Positions 18,241 to 27,426 of a DNA stretch of 64,000 nt are shown here, one piece after another; the stretch's first letter is position 1; each line of letters opens with the position of its first letter. Location of the stretch: NCBI RefSeq assembly GCF_007954275.1, contig NZ_VOLT01000001.1, positions 372,001 through 436,000 of the forward strand. Direction: 5' to 3'. A model generated the notes under the pieces. It was not told the origin of the DNA. It ran no database searches and saw nothing but the letters and a program-made list of their open reading frames with translations. The translations under genes were made by a program, and so were the position numbers. The stretch comes from Colwellia demingiae. GTDB taxonomy: Bacteria > Pseudomonadota > Gammaproteobacteria > Enterobacterales > Alteromonadaceae.

Positions 18241-18264
18241 ACTCCCAGCCCTAAGAAAGTAACC

Positions 18265-20769
18265 ATGACCAGCAAATGTTTTCATTGTAATGAAGCCGTT
18301 CCCCGTGGAATTAACCTGTCGGTTGAAATCAACCAAATTCAACAACCTATGTGCTGTATTGGTTGCCAAGCAGTAGCGCAGACTATCGTTGATAATGGCC
18401 TAACTCAATATTATTCGGTAAGAACAGAGCCTGCTCATAAAGGCCAATCCCTAATACCCGAACAATTACAAAAAAATAAATTACTTGATGAAGCGGTCTT
18501 ACAGAGCGAATTCATTTATCAAGACAATGATTGCAAAGAAGCCATACTGACTATTGATGGCATCAGTTGCGCGGCTTGTGCATGGCTTATCGAAATGCAA
18601 TTGGAGAAGCTGAAAGGTTTAATCAAGATAAACGTTAATGCGACTAGCCAAAGAGCAACGGTGAGATGGCAAGATGATGCGGTAAAACTCAGTGAGATAT
18701 TGCAGGCTATTGAGCATATTGGTTATCAAGCACTGCCTTTTAAAGCCAACGAAGCAGAATTAAGAAATAAAAAGCAAAGCAAAGCCTTTATCAAACGTCT
18801 AGGTATCAGTGGCATCTTAATGATGCAAATCATGATGATAGCCTTTGGCCTTTACTTTGGTGCCTTCTCTGAAATGGCTGAGCACAATAAAGTATACCTT
18901 CGCTGGGTTAGTTTCATCTTAACAATCCCTATTATTTTTTATGGTGCCTTGCCCTTTTATACTGGCGCGATAAAAGCGATAAAAGCAAAACGTTTATCCA
19001 TGGATGTTCCCGTCTCTATTGCCATCCTTTTAGCTTTCAGTGCAAGTGCTTGGGCAACAATTACTCAGCAAGGTGAGGTGTATTTTGAGTCTGTCTCCAT
19101 GTTCACCTTTTTACTGCTCATTGGTAAGTTCTTAGAATTTAGAGCCCGATCACATGCAGCACAAGTCTCTGCCAACTTATTAAAATTAATGCCGATGACG
19201 GCAACTAAAGTCATTGTGACTAGCGATAGTATTGGCACAGAAGCACAAAGCGGTAATTTACAAGGTACTGACTCACAAACTCACGCAACCCAAACTAAAA
19301 CGGCTCAAACTAAAGAAATATTGGTTGCCGCTAAACAACTCATCCTTGGGGATGTTGTTATCATTAAACCAGGTGAAGTGGTACCTGCTGATGGCGTCAT
19401 CACTGCTGGGCTAAGCCAACTCAATGAAGCCATGCTATCCGGCGAACAATTACCGATTAATAAAATAGTCAATGATAATGTCTTTGCGGGTACTATCAAT
19501 GGGGACGGTAATATTACCGTGCAAGTAAAACAAGCAACAAACCAATCATTTTTAAGCCAACTTATTCGCTTAAGTGAACAAGCTCAAGCGCACAAACCTA
19601 AAATAGCAAAATTATCAGATAAGATTGCCCAGTATTTTGTTGCCCTAATTTTATTAACTTCCATAGCTACGGCTATTTATTGGCATCAGCATATGCCAGA
19701 AGAAGCTTTTTGGATCACCCTCTCTGTCCTTGTAGCGACCTGCCCTTGTGCACTTTCATTAGCAACACCTACCGCCTTAACTTGTGCAACCACACATTTA
19801 AATAGAGCAGGTATAATGATCAAAGGTGGTCATGTTATGGAGACCATGCCGAAAATAAACTGTTTTGCTTTTGATAAAACAGGCACCTTAACCACGGGCG
19901 AATTTACCATAGACAGGGTTGAGTTAGTCGATAACGACTTACGCTACAACCAAGAGCAGATTCTTGCCATTGCCGCAGCGTTAGAGAGCCATTCAGAGCA
20001 TCCAATTGCTAAGCCATTTGCCGAACATAGAGATTACAACTTAACTGCACAGCAAGTTAAAGTGCATTCTGGACAAGGTGTTACCGGTACCATTAATACT
20101 ATTGATTATGCCATTGGTAAATACACTTGGTTAGCAGATAGTTTTTCTTTCGAACACGGCCAAGCACAAATGTTGAGTGGTGCTAGCTGTATATTAATGG
20201 CAAATAAACAAATTATTGCAGCATTTTATCTCATTGATAAGATTCGTGATGAGGCTTTTGAAGCGATATCTATCCTTAATAAGCAAAATAAAACGTTATT
20301 GTTATCTGGCGATAGTCAAATCGCTTGTGACAATATTACTCAAGCATTACCCATTGATACAGTATGGGGCGGCCTGAGTGCCCAAGATAAAATGCAGCAA
20401 ATAAAACAAGCCCAAGTACAAGGTTATAAAGTAGCGATGACCGGTGACGGCGTCAATGACTCGCCAGTATTTGGCGCTGCCCATATTTCTATTGCAATGG
20501 GCTGTGGTGCAGATATCACTAAAAGTGGTGCAGATGTTATTTTGCTCAATAATAAACTGAGCAGCATCGATACTTTGATAAAAGTCGCTCACCGAACCCG
20601 TCGAATAATTTTACAAAATTACTTATGGGCTTTTGGTTATAATGCTATTGTATTACCGTTAGCTGTGGCTGGTTATATAACGCCTTACATGGCTGTTATT
20701 GGCATGTCAGCTAGCTCCATTTTAGTTATTACCAACTCATTACGTTTACTGAAGAAACAAGCTAAATAG
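18265..20769 (+). CDS. ccoI: cbb3 oxidase copper-translocating P-type ATPase CcoI/FixI
   Basis: P1B-type ATPase of about 834 residues that moves copper out of the cytoplasm for the cbb3 CuB centre. The N-terminus has a Cys-rich zinc-ribbon-like CFHCNEAVP...MCCIGCQ region, then a heavy-metal-associated domain with CAAC. The core shows CPCALSLATP in the membrane, DKTGTLTTGE for phosphorylation, SEHPIAKPF and TGDGVNDSPV. A 30-residue Thr/Gln-rich stretch (approximately 315-345) is an unusual insertion in the actuator region. The ATG at 18265 is favoured over GTG at 18238 because the GTG falls inside a hairpin. The operon continues to ccoS. Confidence 0.92.
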   Translation: MTSKCFHCNEAVPRGINLSVEINQIQQPMCCIGCQAVAQTIVDNGLTQYYSVRTEPAHKGQSLIPEQLQKNKLLDEAVLQSEFIYQDNDCKEAILTIDGISCAACAWLIEMQLEKLKGLIKINVNATSQRATVRWQDDAVKLSEILQAIEHIGYQALPFKANEAELRNKKQSKAFIKRLGISGILMMQIMMIAFGLYFGAFSEMAEHNKVYLRWVSFILTIPIIFYGALPFYTGAIKAIKAKRLSMDVPVSIAILLAFSASAWATITQQGEVYFESVSMFTFLLLIGKFLEFRARSHAAQVSANLLKLMPMTATKVIVTSDSIGTEAQSGNLQGTDSQTHATQTKTAQTKEILVAAKQLILGDVVIIKPGEVVPADGVITAGLSQLNEAMLSGEQLPINKIVNDNVFAGTINGDGNITVQVKQATNQSFLSQLIRLSEQAQAHKPKIAKLSDKIAQYFVALILLTSIATAIYWHQHMPEEAFWITLSVLVATCPCALSLATPTALTCATTHLNRAGIMIKGGHVMETMPKINCFAFDKTGTLTTGEFTIDRVELVDNDLRYNQEQILAIAAALESHSEHPIAKPFAEHRDYNLTAQQVKVHSGQGVTGTINTIDYAIGKYTWLADSFSFEHGQAQMLSGASCILMANKQIIAAFYLIDKIRDEAFEAISILNKQNKTLLLSGDSQIACDNITQALPIDTVWGGLSAQDKMQQIKQAQVQGYKVAMTGDGVNDSPVFGAAHISIAMGCGADITKSGADVILLNNKLSSIDTLIKVAHRTRRIILQNYLWAFGYNAIVLPLAVAGYITPYMAVIGMSASSILVITNSLRLLKKQAK

Positions 20770-20850
20770 TCAACTAAGCAATGAGTTAAAAGTACAGTGC
20801 TTCTCTACAGACAAACTTAACAAGCGAACCAACTTAGTCATGAGTAAAAT

Positions 20851-21057
20851 ATGAGTATTATTTATATCCTAATTCCTATAGCCATATTATTAACGGCTTT
20901 GGGCATTTACCTATTTTTCTGGGCAGTTAAAACTGAGCAATTTGAAGACCTAGAAAAGCAAGGCATGAGTATTCTTTTTGATGATGAACAACAAAACAAA
21001 GTCACCGAGGAAAAGGAAGAAATAGAAGAGTCTAAAAAAAGCTCAGATAACCAATGA
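20851..21057 (+). CDS. ccoS: cbb3 oxidase maturation protein CcoS
   Basis: Protein of 68 residues with one membrane helix (approximately 3-25) followed by WAVKTEQFEDLEKQGMSILFDDE, the CcoS signature. The tail is highly charged. CcoS is required for insertion of haem and copper into the cbb3 oxidase. Its stop codon overlaps the next start by 4 bp (ATGA). Confidence 0.93.
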   Translation: MSIIYILIPIAILLTALGIYLFFWAVKTEQFEDLEKQGMSILFDDEQQNKVTEEKEEIEESKKSSDNQ

Positions 21058-21803
21058 GTTTAGATGTATTTTCCGCCTTTATCATCGGCTTACTTGGCTC
21101 TGGTCATTGCTTAGCCATGTGTGGTGGCATTACGACCCTATTGACTTCAGCTATTAATAAACCGTCAAGTTTACCAACTACTAAAGAAAGCCTGCAGGGC
21201 GACATTCCTGTCAACGTAACCTCAACACCGTCAAGTTGCTCGCCCCAAGCTTCCCGTTTGAATTTAGTCTTCTTATATCATGTTGGACGCATTGCTAGTT
21301 ATTGTTTAATTGGCGCAATTGTAGGTTTCACCGGCTCTATCGCAGCTAAAAATGTAGGTTTACCCATTGCAGGGTTACGCCTAGTTGCGGCACTTTTTCT
21401 TATTCTATTGGGTCTTTATATAGGTCAGTGGCTTTTATGGTTAAATAAGATTGAATCCTTGGGCAAAGGTTTATGGCGCTATTTATCACCTCTAGCTAAA
21501 CATGTCATCCCAGTAGATACCCCTAAAAAAGCATTGGGTTTAGGAGCTTTGTGGGGTTGGTTACCCTGTGGTTTGGTATATTCGACTCTGACTTGGGCGC
21601 TTGCCAGTGGAAGTAGTTTAACTGGCGCAACTATTATGTTTTTTTTCGGATTAGGTACTTTACCTGCCTTAATAGCATTATCCCTTGGAATCGATAGCAT
21701 AAAAAACCTACTAGTCAATAAAGTCTTTCGAAAAATGATGGCTATTTCGCTTATTACCTACGGTATCTACAGTTTTGTTGTTGCATATCAAGTAATGTTC
21801 TAA
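21054..21803 (+). CDS. TauE/SafE (UreH-like) membrane protein linked to cbb3 oxidase assembly
   Basis: Inner-membrane protein of 249 residues with about six helices. The SGHCLAMCGG motif near residue 22 and the later WLPCGLVYSTLTWALASG motif near residue 178 define the UreH-like branch often found behind ccoS. The Cys/His/Met content fits a copper-handling role in oxidase biogenesis, but this is inferred from context. It is translationally coupled to ccoS. Confidence 0.82.
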   Translation: MSLDVFSAFIIGLLGSGHCLAMCGGITTLLTSAINKPSSLPTTKESLQGDIPVNVTSTPSSCSPQASRLNLVFLYHVGRIASYCLIGAIVGFTGSIAAKNVGLPIAGLRLVAALFLILLGLYIGQWLLWLNKIESLGKGLWRYLSPLAKHVIPVDTPKKALGLGALWGWLPCGLVYSTLTWALASGSSLTGATIMFFFGLGTLPALIALSLGIDSIKNLLVNKVFRKMMAISLITYGIYSFVVAYQVMF

Positions 21804-21857
21804 TAACATATACTTGTCTTAAAGTTAGCCTAAATAGCTACGTCACAGAGTAATATC

Positions 21858-22577
21858 ATGCAAAATAAAAGTTGTCCTACGATACAACATATCAGCTGTC
21901 AAAACTGTAGCATTAGCGAGCTATGTTTGCCTTTCTCTTTAAATGATAAAGAACTTGATTCTCTTGACGATATTATTGACCGTAAACGGCCTATTCACAA
22001 AGGTGATAAAATTTTTCATGATGGCCAAGAAATGCATGCTTTATATGCAATTCGTTCAGGTACCTTTAAAACATTTACTGTTAATGAACAAGGCGAAGAG
22101 CAAATTACTGGTTTTCATTTAGCTGGTGACTTACTTGGTTTTGATGCTATTGCTGAAAGTCAACATCCTAGCTTTGCCCAAGCACTTGAAACATCAATGG
22201 TCTGTGAAATTCCTTATACAAACCTAGATGAGTTATCTAATACCATGCCTAAGCTTAAAAAGCAGGTATTACGATTAATGAGTCATGAAATTAAAACTGA
22301 TCAAGAAATGTTAACTTTGCTAAATAGAAAAAATGCAGAGCAACGTGTTGCAACTTTCTTGGTGAGCTTAAGTGAGCGATACCATGCCCGTGGTTTATCA
22401 TCAACAGAGTTTCGCTTAACTATGACTCGAAGTGATATTGGTAATTATATTGGCTTAACTGTTGAAACCATTAGTCGTTTATTAAATCGCTTCCACAAAA
22501 GTGGCTTAATTAAAGTAGATGGTAAATTAATTTCGATTATCGATATCGACAAACTTTGTGATACTGCTGCCCTATAG
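21858..22577 (+). CDS. fnr: Fumarate/nitrate reduction regulator Fnr (EtrA)
   Basis: Global oxygen-responsive regulator of 239 residues. Cys14, Cys17 and Cys23 ([10 protein letters not shown]) plus Cys116 (MVCEIP) form the oxygen-labile iron-sulfur site. The sensor beta roll, a dimerisation helix and the HTH with [17 protein letters not shown] are close to E. coli Fnr, including the Glu, Ser and Arg that read TTGAT. It stands at the end of the cbb3 maturation cluster and before uspE, the arrangement seen in Shewanella and relatives. It is the best candidate to bind the box before ccoN. Confidence 0.95.
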   Translation: MQNKSCPTIQHISCQNCSISELCLPFSLNDKELDSLDDIIDRKRPIHKGDKIFHDGQEMHALYAIRSGTFKTFTVNEQGEEQITGFHLAGDLLGFDAIAESQHPSFAQALETSMVCEIPYTNLDELSNTMPKLKKQVLRLMSHEIKTDQEMLTLLNRKNAEQRVATFLVSLSERYHARGLSSTEFRLTMTRSDIGNYIGLTVETISRLLNRFHKSGLIKVDGKLISIIDIDKLCDTAAL

Positions 22578-22720
22578 TTTTTCTGCCTTCCTGTTGTAGG
22601 TTTATTATCGCCCAAAGATAATGACCCTATAACAAAATAAACTTGATTTAAAACAAGCATTAATTCGTCAACTTTGCTATAAATAAACTAACGTTATTAT
22701 TTAGTTTGCTAGAGGTTGCC

Positions 22721-23671
22721 ATGGACATGTATCAAAATATCCTTGTTGTGATAGATCCAACAACAGATGAACAAAAAGCCCTTAAAAGAGTCATTGATCT
22801 CGCATCAAGAATTAATACTGCCGCTCCAGATCAGCAAATAAGTATCACTGCTTTTTTTAGTATTTTTGATTTTTCTTATGAAATGACCACTATCTTATCC
22901 AGTGGCGAGCGCGACACCATGCGCCAAATGGTTATTAAAGAAAAACAAAAATGGCTAGATGACATCATTTCTGTAAGTAATAGCCCAATAGCTATTACCA
23001 GCAAAGTTGTTTGGCATAATCGCCCTTTTGAAGCCATTATCAACCAAGTCATCGAGCATAAGTATGATTTAGTGGTTAAAGGCACCCACCAACATGATAA
23101 ATTTAAATCAGTAGTATTCACGCCAACCGATTGGCACATTTTGAGAAAGTGCCCTTGTCCTGTATTACTTGTTAAAGAACATGAATGGCCTCAACAAGGC
23201 AATATTTTAGCCGCTGTTAATGTCGGTAGTGATGAAGCTGAGCACCTCTCTTTAAATGAAGCAATTACCAAGCAAGCAAAAAACATTGCGAAATTAATCA
23301 CAGCTAATGTGCACTTAGTTAATTCTTTCCCTGGCACACCGGTAAATATTGCCATTGAAATCCCTGAGTTTGACGCTAGTGAATATAATAGTGCAATGCA
23401 GGCACATCATAAGGAAGCTATGAGCAAGCATGCTAATAGCTTTGATATCCCGTTAGGTAATACTTATGTTGAAGAGGGGTTACCAGAAGCAGTTATTGAA
23501 CAAGCAGCCTTAAAGATTGATGCTGAATTAGTTATTTTAGGTACCATTGGTCGTACTGGTATTTCCGCAGCGCTTATTGGTAACACTGCTGAACATGTCA
23601 TTGACCAATTAGACTGTGATGTATTAGCGTTAAAACCTGAAGGCTATATATCGCCACTTGATGTTCAGTAG
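22721..23671 (+). CDS. uspE: Universal stress protein UspE (tandem Usp domains)
   Basis: Cytoplasmic protein of about 316 residues with two Usp domains: MYQNILVVIDPTTDEQKALKRV at the start, ending in CPCPVLLVKE, and a second domain ending in VILGTIGRTGISAALIGNTAEHVIDQLDCDVLALKP. The length equals E. coli UspE, also a neighbour of fnr. The ATG at 22721 has an AGAGG ribosome site; the longer frame begins with TTG at 22706. UspE supports survival and aggregation under stress; its biochemical role is not known. Confidence 0.92.
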   Translation: MDMYQNILVVIDPTTDEQKALKRVIDLASRINTAAPDQQISITAFFSIFDFSYEMTTILSSGERDTMRQMVIKEKQKWLDDIISVSNSPIAITSKVVWHNRPFEAIINQVIEHKYDLVVKGTHQHDKFKSVVFTPTDWHILRKCPCPVLLVKEHEWPQQGNILAAVNVGSDEAEHLSLNEAITKQAKNIAKLITANVHLVNSFPGTPVNIAIEIPEFDASEYNSAMQAHHKEAMSKHANSFDIPLGNTYVEEGLPEAVIEQAALKIDAELVILGTIGRTGISAALIGNTAEHVIDQLDCDVLALKPEGYISPLDVQ

Positions 23672-23698
23672 CAATTAACTTTATTTACCTAACCAACG

Positions 23699-23735
23699 CC
23701 TAACCTCAACTCTCGTTGTAAAAGTTGAGGTTAGG
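23699..23735. terminator. Convergent hairpin between uspE and pxpC
   Basis: A perfect 13-bp stem CCTAACCTCAACT (23699-23711) / AGTTGAGGTTAGG (23723-23735) with an 11-nt loop. The TAA stop of pxpC (23731-23733) lies inside the right arm. T-runs are absent, so it works as a stem rather than a classical terminator. Confidence 0.6.
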
Positions 23736-24726
23736 AATAACTAATGAGCTTCGTTTGTGTTAATCGTCTCAAATTAAGATGAAACATATTATCAGCTTGT
23801 GACATAGAAATTGGCTCAAAGCGTACTTTATCACCTTGGCGTAACTGTGAAAGTTTAGCGCAATCTTGTGAGATAACGGCACCAATTTTAGGGTAGCCAC
23901 CAATAGTCTGTCGATCATTAAGTAAAACTATTGGCTGACCATCTGCTGGTACTTGCACAGCACCATAACAAATTCCTTCCGATAAAATACCATCAACATC
24001 AGCCTTTATCGCACGACCTTGTAAACGATAACCCATCCGATCCCAATGTTTACTAATTTGATATTCACTTGAGAAAAGCAATCTTTTTTCTATATTTGAA
24101 AAGTGTGCTTGCTGATAACTTAACACCGTATGTAATAATACTTCATTAGCATACTGTGGTTGCTCATGTTCAGGTAACATAAGTTTTTTTAGTTTATTAG
24201 CCGATTTAGACACTGCTTGGCAAGGTAAGATATCATTATCGACTAGCTTATCGCCACGGATGCCACCTACCGACTCTCGACATACCGTCGCTGTGCTACC
24301 AAAACTTGGCTTTATATCAAAACCTCCAACTACCGCTAAATAACAACGAACGCCAAGCGGAGTAAACCCTAAACTTATAGTATCTCCTGCTTTAACCAGA
24401 AAGCTTCGCCATAGCGCTTTAGGTTGACCATTAATGGACAACGGCATAGGCGCACCTGTAACAGCGATAACACAATCAACTTGTGCTGTTAGCTCCAAGC
24501 CACCCAAACTAATCTCGATGGCCGTTGAATTTGGCTCATTACCACATAATTTATTCGCCCAATAAAAAGCAAGCGAGTCAGCCGGTCCGCCATTGGTTAA
24601 CCCTAAATTAAAGGCACCATAACGGCCAGCATCTTGAATTAGACTTAATACGCCAGCATTGGTAACAACAAATCCTAGCTCGTGAGCATGCTCTTCACTG
24701 CAAGCAATGCTCGTTAGTTTGCTCAT
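23731..24726 (-). CDS. pxpC: 5-oxoprolinase subunit PxpC (biotin-dependent carboxyltransferase family)
   Basis: Subunit of about 331 residues of the ATP-dependent prokaryotic 5-oxoprolinase, which converts pyroglutamate to glutamate. The KipA/AHS2-type segments are SLIQDAGRYGAFNLGLTNGGPADSLAFYWANKL near the start, LGVRCYLAVVGG, and PIVLLNDRQTIGGYPKIGAVISQD near the end. I chose the ATG at 24726, since AAGAGG stands 8 bp before it, rather than the upstream ATG at 24744, which overlaps pxpB. Third gene of pxpABC. Confidence 0.9.
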   Translation of the reverse strand: MSKLTSIACSEEHAHELGFVVTNAGVLSLIQDAGRYGAFNLGLTNGGPADSLAFYWANKLCGNEPNSTAIEISLGGLELTAQVDCVIAVTGAPMPLSINGQPKALWRSFLVKAGDTISLGFTPLGVRCYLAVVGGFDIKPSFGSTATVCRESVGGIRGDKLVDNDILPCQAVSKSANKLKKLMLPEHEQPQYANEVLLHTVLSYQQAHFSNIEKRLLFSSEYQISKHWDRMGYRLQGRAIKADVDGILSEGICYGAVQVPADGQPIVLLNDRQTIGGYPKIGAVISQDCAKLSQLRQGDKVRFEPISMSQADNMFHLNLRRLTQTKLISYS

Positions 24727-24737
24727 ATAAATACCTC

Positions 24738-25478
24738 TTAACATTCCAGCTCGGTACAGGGTGATCTTCCACCTAATTCAATAAACTCTGCCTTATCGAT
24801 GGCAACAAATTTCACCCTATCGCCTACTTCAACAGGCATCGTTGGCTCTGCTTGTGCGTTAAACATATCAAGAGGACATAGACCTATAATATTCCAACCA
24901 CCAGGAGACTGCGCTGGATAAACGGCAGTTTGTCTATCGGCAATAGCTATGGCGCCTTTGGGAACTTTTAGCCGTGGCGTAGTTAATCTGGCCATGGCAA
25001 TGCGCTCATCAACTGCACCTAAATAAGCAAAACCTGGAGCAAACCCTATGGCATACACTCGGTATTCCTGCGCTTGATGTAAGTAAATAACTTGCTCAAT
25101 TGTCAATTTGGCGTGTTTCGCAATGCGCGGTAAATCCACTCCGGATTCGAGTGAATAATAAGCGGGCAACTCAATTAATCGACCCTGCTTGTTATTTACG
25201 CTGCCACATTGTTTCAAGACACTTTTTAGTTTATTGCGCAAATCGTGGTGATCTATTTCAAGTAAATTAAAGACCACTAAAATTGATGCATACGAAGAAA
25301 TAAGATCAATAATTTCAGTTGAAAAGTGCTGACGGATAAGGTGATCCGCTTGCTGAACATTACTGCTGATATTTGGAGTAATAACTGACGACTCTTGTCC
25401 TTTATCTGAAAAGTAAAGCATCAAAGAATTTTCACCCGCAACTTCAAGGCGAATACCGTCGTTTATCAGCGTTGACAT
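24738..25478 (-). CDS. pxpB: 5-oxoprolinase subunit PxpB (KipI-like)
   Basis: Subunit of 246 residues. The AHS1/KipI signature VYAIGFAPGFAYLGAVDERI is followed by TPRLKVPKGAIAIADRQTAVYPAQSPGGWNIIG and PVEVGDRVKF near the end. It forms the complex with PxpC and PxpA that phosphorylates and opens 5-oxoproline. The start ATG shares a base with the pxpA stop (TAATG), so translation is coupled. Confidence 0.92.
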   Translation of the reverse strand: MSTLINDGIRLEVAGENSLMLYFSDKGQESSVITPNISSNVQQADHLIRQHFSTEIIDLISSYASILVVFNLLEIDHHDLRNKLKSVLKQCGSVNNKQGRLIELPAYYSLESGVDLPRIAKHAKLTIEQVIYLHQAQEYRVYAIGFAPGFAYLGAVDERIAMARLTTPRLKVPKGAIAIADRQTAVYPAQSPGGWNIIGLCPLDMFNAQAEPTMPVEVGDRVKFVAIDKAEFIELGGRSPCTELEC

Positions 25479-26203
25479 TAGCTCAACAGCGCTTTAATTT
25501 CACTAATAGCCTGTACACCTGCGATATTATCACCGTGAACACATAAACTATCTACGCTAAGCTTCAGCACTTTACCTGAGATGGTGGTTACTGTGCCTTG
25601 CTCTGATAATTGTTTAACCTGGGCAAGCATAGCTTCTTTATTTAACACCGCACCCGATTGACTACGTGCTAATAATCGGCCTTCATCGTCATAACAACGA
25701 TCTGCAAACGCCTCACTATAAATAACGAGACCAAATTTATTTGCTTGATCCTTATACTTACCAATATCTGCCGTTGCTTGTAACATCAGCGCAAGTTTTC
25801 TGGGGTATTGAGTAAGCGCAGTTAAAATAGCTTCAAACACTTTAGGCTCTTTCATCATGTCGTTATAGAGTGCGCCGTGGGGTTTTACATAATCTAGCGA
25901 TAACCCTTGGGCACTTGCCATACCGTCAAGTGCTGCCACTTGATAATGGATAAGCGCTATTATTTCTTCTGACGAACAAGCCATTGAACGACGTCCAAAG
26001 CCAACTAAGTCAGGATAACTAGGATGCGCACCAACACTTACTTGAAATTTTTTAGCTAATGCCAGCGTGTTTTGCATTACTAAAGGATCACCGGCATGAA
26101 AACCGCAGGCAATATTTGCCTGATCAATATGAGGCATGACCTCATTATCAAGTCCCATGGTCCAAGCACCAAAACTCTCACCTAAGTCGCAGTTTAATTT
26201 CAT
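25478..26203 (-). CDS. pxpA: 5-oxoprolinase subunit PxpA (LamB/YcsF family)
   Basis: Protein of 241 residues with the family motifs NCDLGESFG at the N-terminus, DQANIACGFHAGDP (approximately 27-40), VGAHPSYPDLVGFGRR and YVKPHGALYND. The C-terminus ends with SLCVHGDN. PxpA is the hydrolytic subunit of 5-oxoprolinase. It leads the pxpABC operon, so the cell can recycle pyroglutamate formed by glutamine/glutamate decay or supplied by peptides. Confidence 0.93.
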   Translation of the reverse strand: MKLNCDLGESFGAWTMGLDNEVMPHIDQANIACGFHAGDPLVMQNTLALAKKFQVSVGAHPSYPDLVGFGRRSMACSSEEIIALIHYQVAALDGMASAQGLSLDYVKPHGALYNDMMKEPKVFEAILTALTQYPRKLALMLQATADIGKYKDQANKFGLVIYSEAFADRCYDDEGRLLARSQSGAVLNKEAMLAQVKQLSEQGTVTTISGKVLKLSVDSLCVHGDNIAGVQAISEIKALLS

Positions 26204-26331
26204 CTTAATTATTGCTCGCCATTGTCGTGTTTAATGAATTTTATAATCAATCGTACATGTTTTTATAAAATATTATATACCCAAAGTTAGTGGTTAAAAT
26301 AGTAACTTATTTATCGCGTTATTTTCATAAT

Positions 26332-26365
26332 AAAAAAGCCGACAAGTGGTTACACTTGTCGGCTT
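26332..26365 (-). terminator. Terminator of the oxygenase gene (repeated element)
   Basis: GCCGACAAGTG (26338-26348) / CACTTGTCGGC (26353-26363) with a GTTA loop. On the minus strand six T residues follow the stem, so it ends the oxygenase transcript. A 22-nt stretch of it (26328-26349) recurs at 48589-48610. Confidence 0.88.
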
Positions 26366-26398
26366 AATTTACCAATCTCAATAAGTTAAGTCATTAGG

Positions 26399-27241
26399 CT
26401 AAACTTTTACACCTAACTCACGTAAACGTTCGAGTAAATAACTGGCTTGAGTATGTTTATCCGATAAAATCACTTCACTACGTGGATGTAAAAACAAAGG
26501 CAATGAAATTCGAGACTTATCACTGCCCTTACCTGTTGGGTTGATAACTCGATGACTTGTTGATGGAAAATACCCACCTGATGTTTCTTGTAACATATCA
26601 CCAATATTAATAATTAGATTACCGAAATCAGAAGGAACATCAATCCACTCACCATTTTGACGTTGAACTTGTAAACCAGGTTCGTTCGCTGCTGGCAATA
26701 TAGTCAATAAATTAATATCTTCATGAGAAGCCGCTCTAACAGCGCCAGCTTCTTCATCACCCGTAAGCGGTGGGTAATGTAAGATGCGTAACAGTGTATT
26801 TGGCGTCTCTTTAATCATATGAGATAAAGCTTCAGAATACTTACCTGCAACGTCCGTCGGACTGTACTCTTCTACCCAGTCAAGTAACTCGGCTGCGAGC
26901 TGTGATGCTAAACGGTAATATTCAAGAATTTCATCATTTAGCTGCGCAGGAATACGTCCCCATGGGTAAACATGGAAATACTCTTTAATATCTTTTTTAC
27001 TATGACCCTTTGCCGTTTCAGATATTTCAGATGAGAAATAGCCATCTTGCTTTGCAGGATCAAAAGCAAATGCATGTTTCTCTTCACTTAAGAAAAATTC
27101 CTGCCAGTTTTTATAAATTGATTCAACTAAACTTTGTTTTATTGGATGATTAACAAGCACAGCAAAACCAGTTTCATGTAAACTTTTAACAAATTTTTCT
27201 GCCGCGTCTTTTGCAGTGTAATCTACAACGAGTACTTGCAT
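26399..27241 (-). CDS. 2-oxoglutarate/Fe(II)-dependent oxygenase, isopenicillin N synthase-like family
   Basis: Non-haem iron oxygenase of about 280 residues. The jelly-roll core has the iron ligands in ASHEDINLLTIL (His and Asp) and STSHRVINP (His), with the 2-oxoglutarate-binding Arg in KSRISLPLFLHP. The N-terminal DIOX_N region is DYTAKDAAEKFVKSLHETGFAVL. Members hydroxylate varied small molecules, and the substrate cannot be read. Start: the ATG at 27241 matches family N-termini, while the extra 28 residues from 27325 look like noncoding leader. The upstream region has a partial RutR-type site (27318-27333). Confidence 0.85.
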   Translation of the reverse strand: MQVLVVDYTAKDAAEKFVKSLHETGFAVLVNHPIKQSLVESIYKNWQEFFLSEEKHAFAFDPAKQDGYFSSEISETAKGHSKKDIKEYFHVYPWGRIPAQLNDEILEYYRLASQLAAELLDWVEEYSPTDVAGKYSEALSHMIKETPNTLLRILHYPPLTGDEEAGAVRAASHEDINLLTILPAANEPGLQVQRQNGEWIDVPSDFGNLIINIGDMLQETSGGYFPSTSHRVINPTGKGSDKSRISLPLFLHPRSEVILSDKHTQASYLLERLRELGVKV

Positions 27242-27317
27242 AATTTTACTTCTCTTTGTCAATAATACTGAGATTTTACTCTTTTCTCGATTTTGATCAA
27301 CAGCAGGAAGATAAAAC

Positions 27318-27333
27318 CTGACCATATGGTTCG
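27318..27333. promoter_or_regulatory. Weak RutR-type operator
   Basis: CTGACCATATGGTTCG matches TTGACCA-N2-TGGTCAA at 10 of 14 defined positions with correct spacing. It lies between the oxygenase gene and the divergent phosphoesterase gene. Chance occurrence is possible. Confidence 0.3.
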
Positions 27334-27426
27334 TTTACTTGGTGATTACTAACTTGCATCAATTCCCATTCTTCGCTAGGTTAGCTTTTATCTCTTTGTT
27401 TTTCATTTTATTTAAAAAGGCTACTG

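Noticed and set aside
27242-27325. 28-residue N-terminal extension of the oxygenase
   Set aside because: The family begins at the segment MQVLVVDYTAK; the extension looks like leader and contains the weak RutR-type site region.
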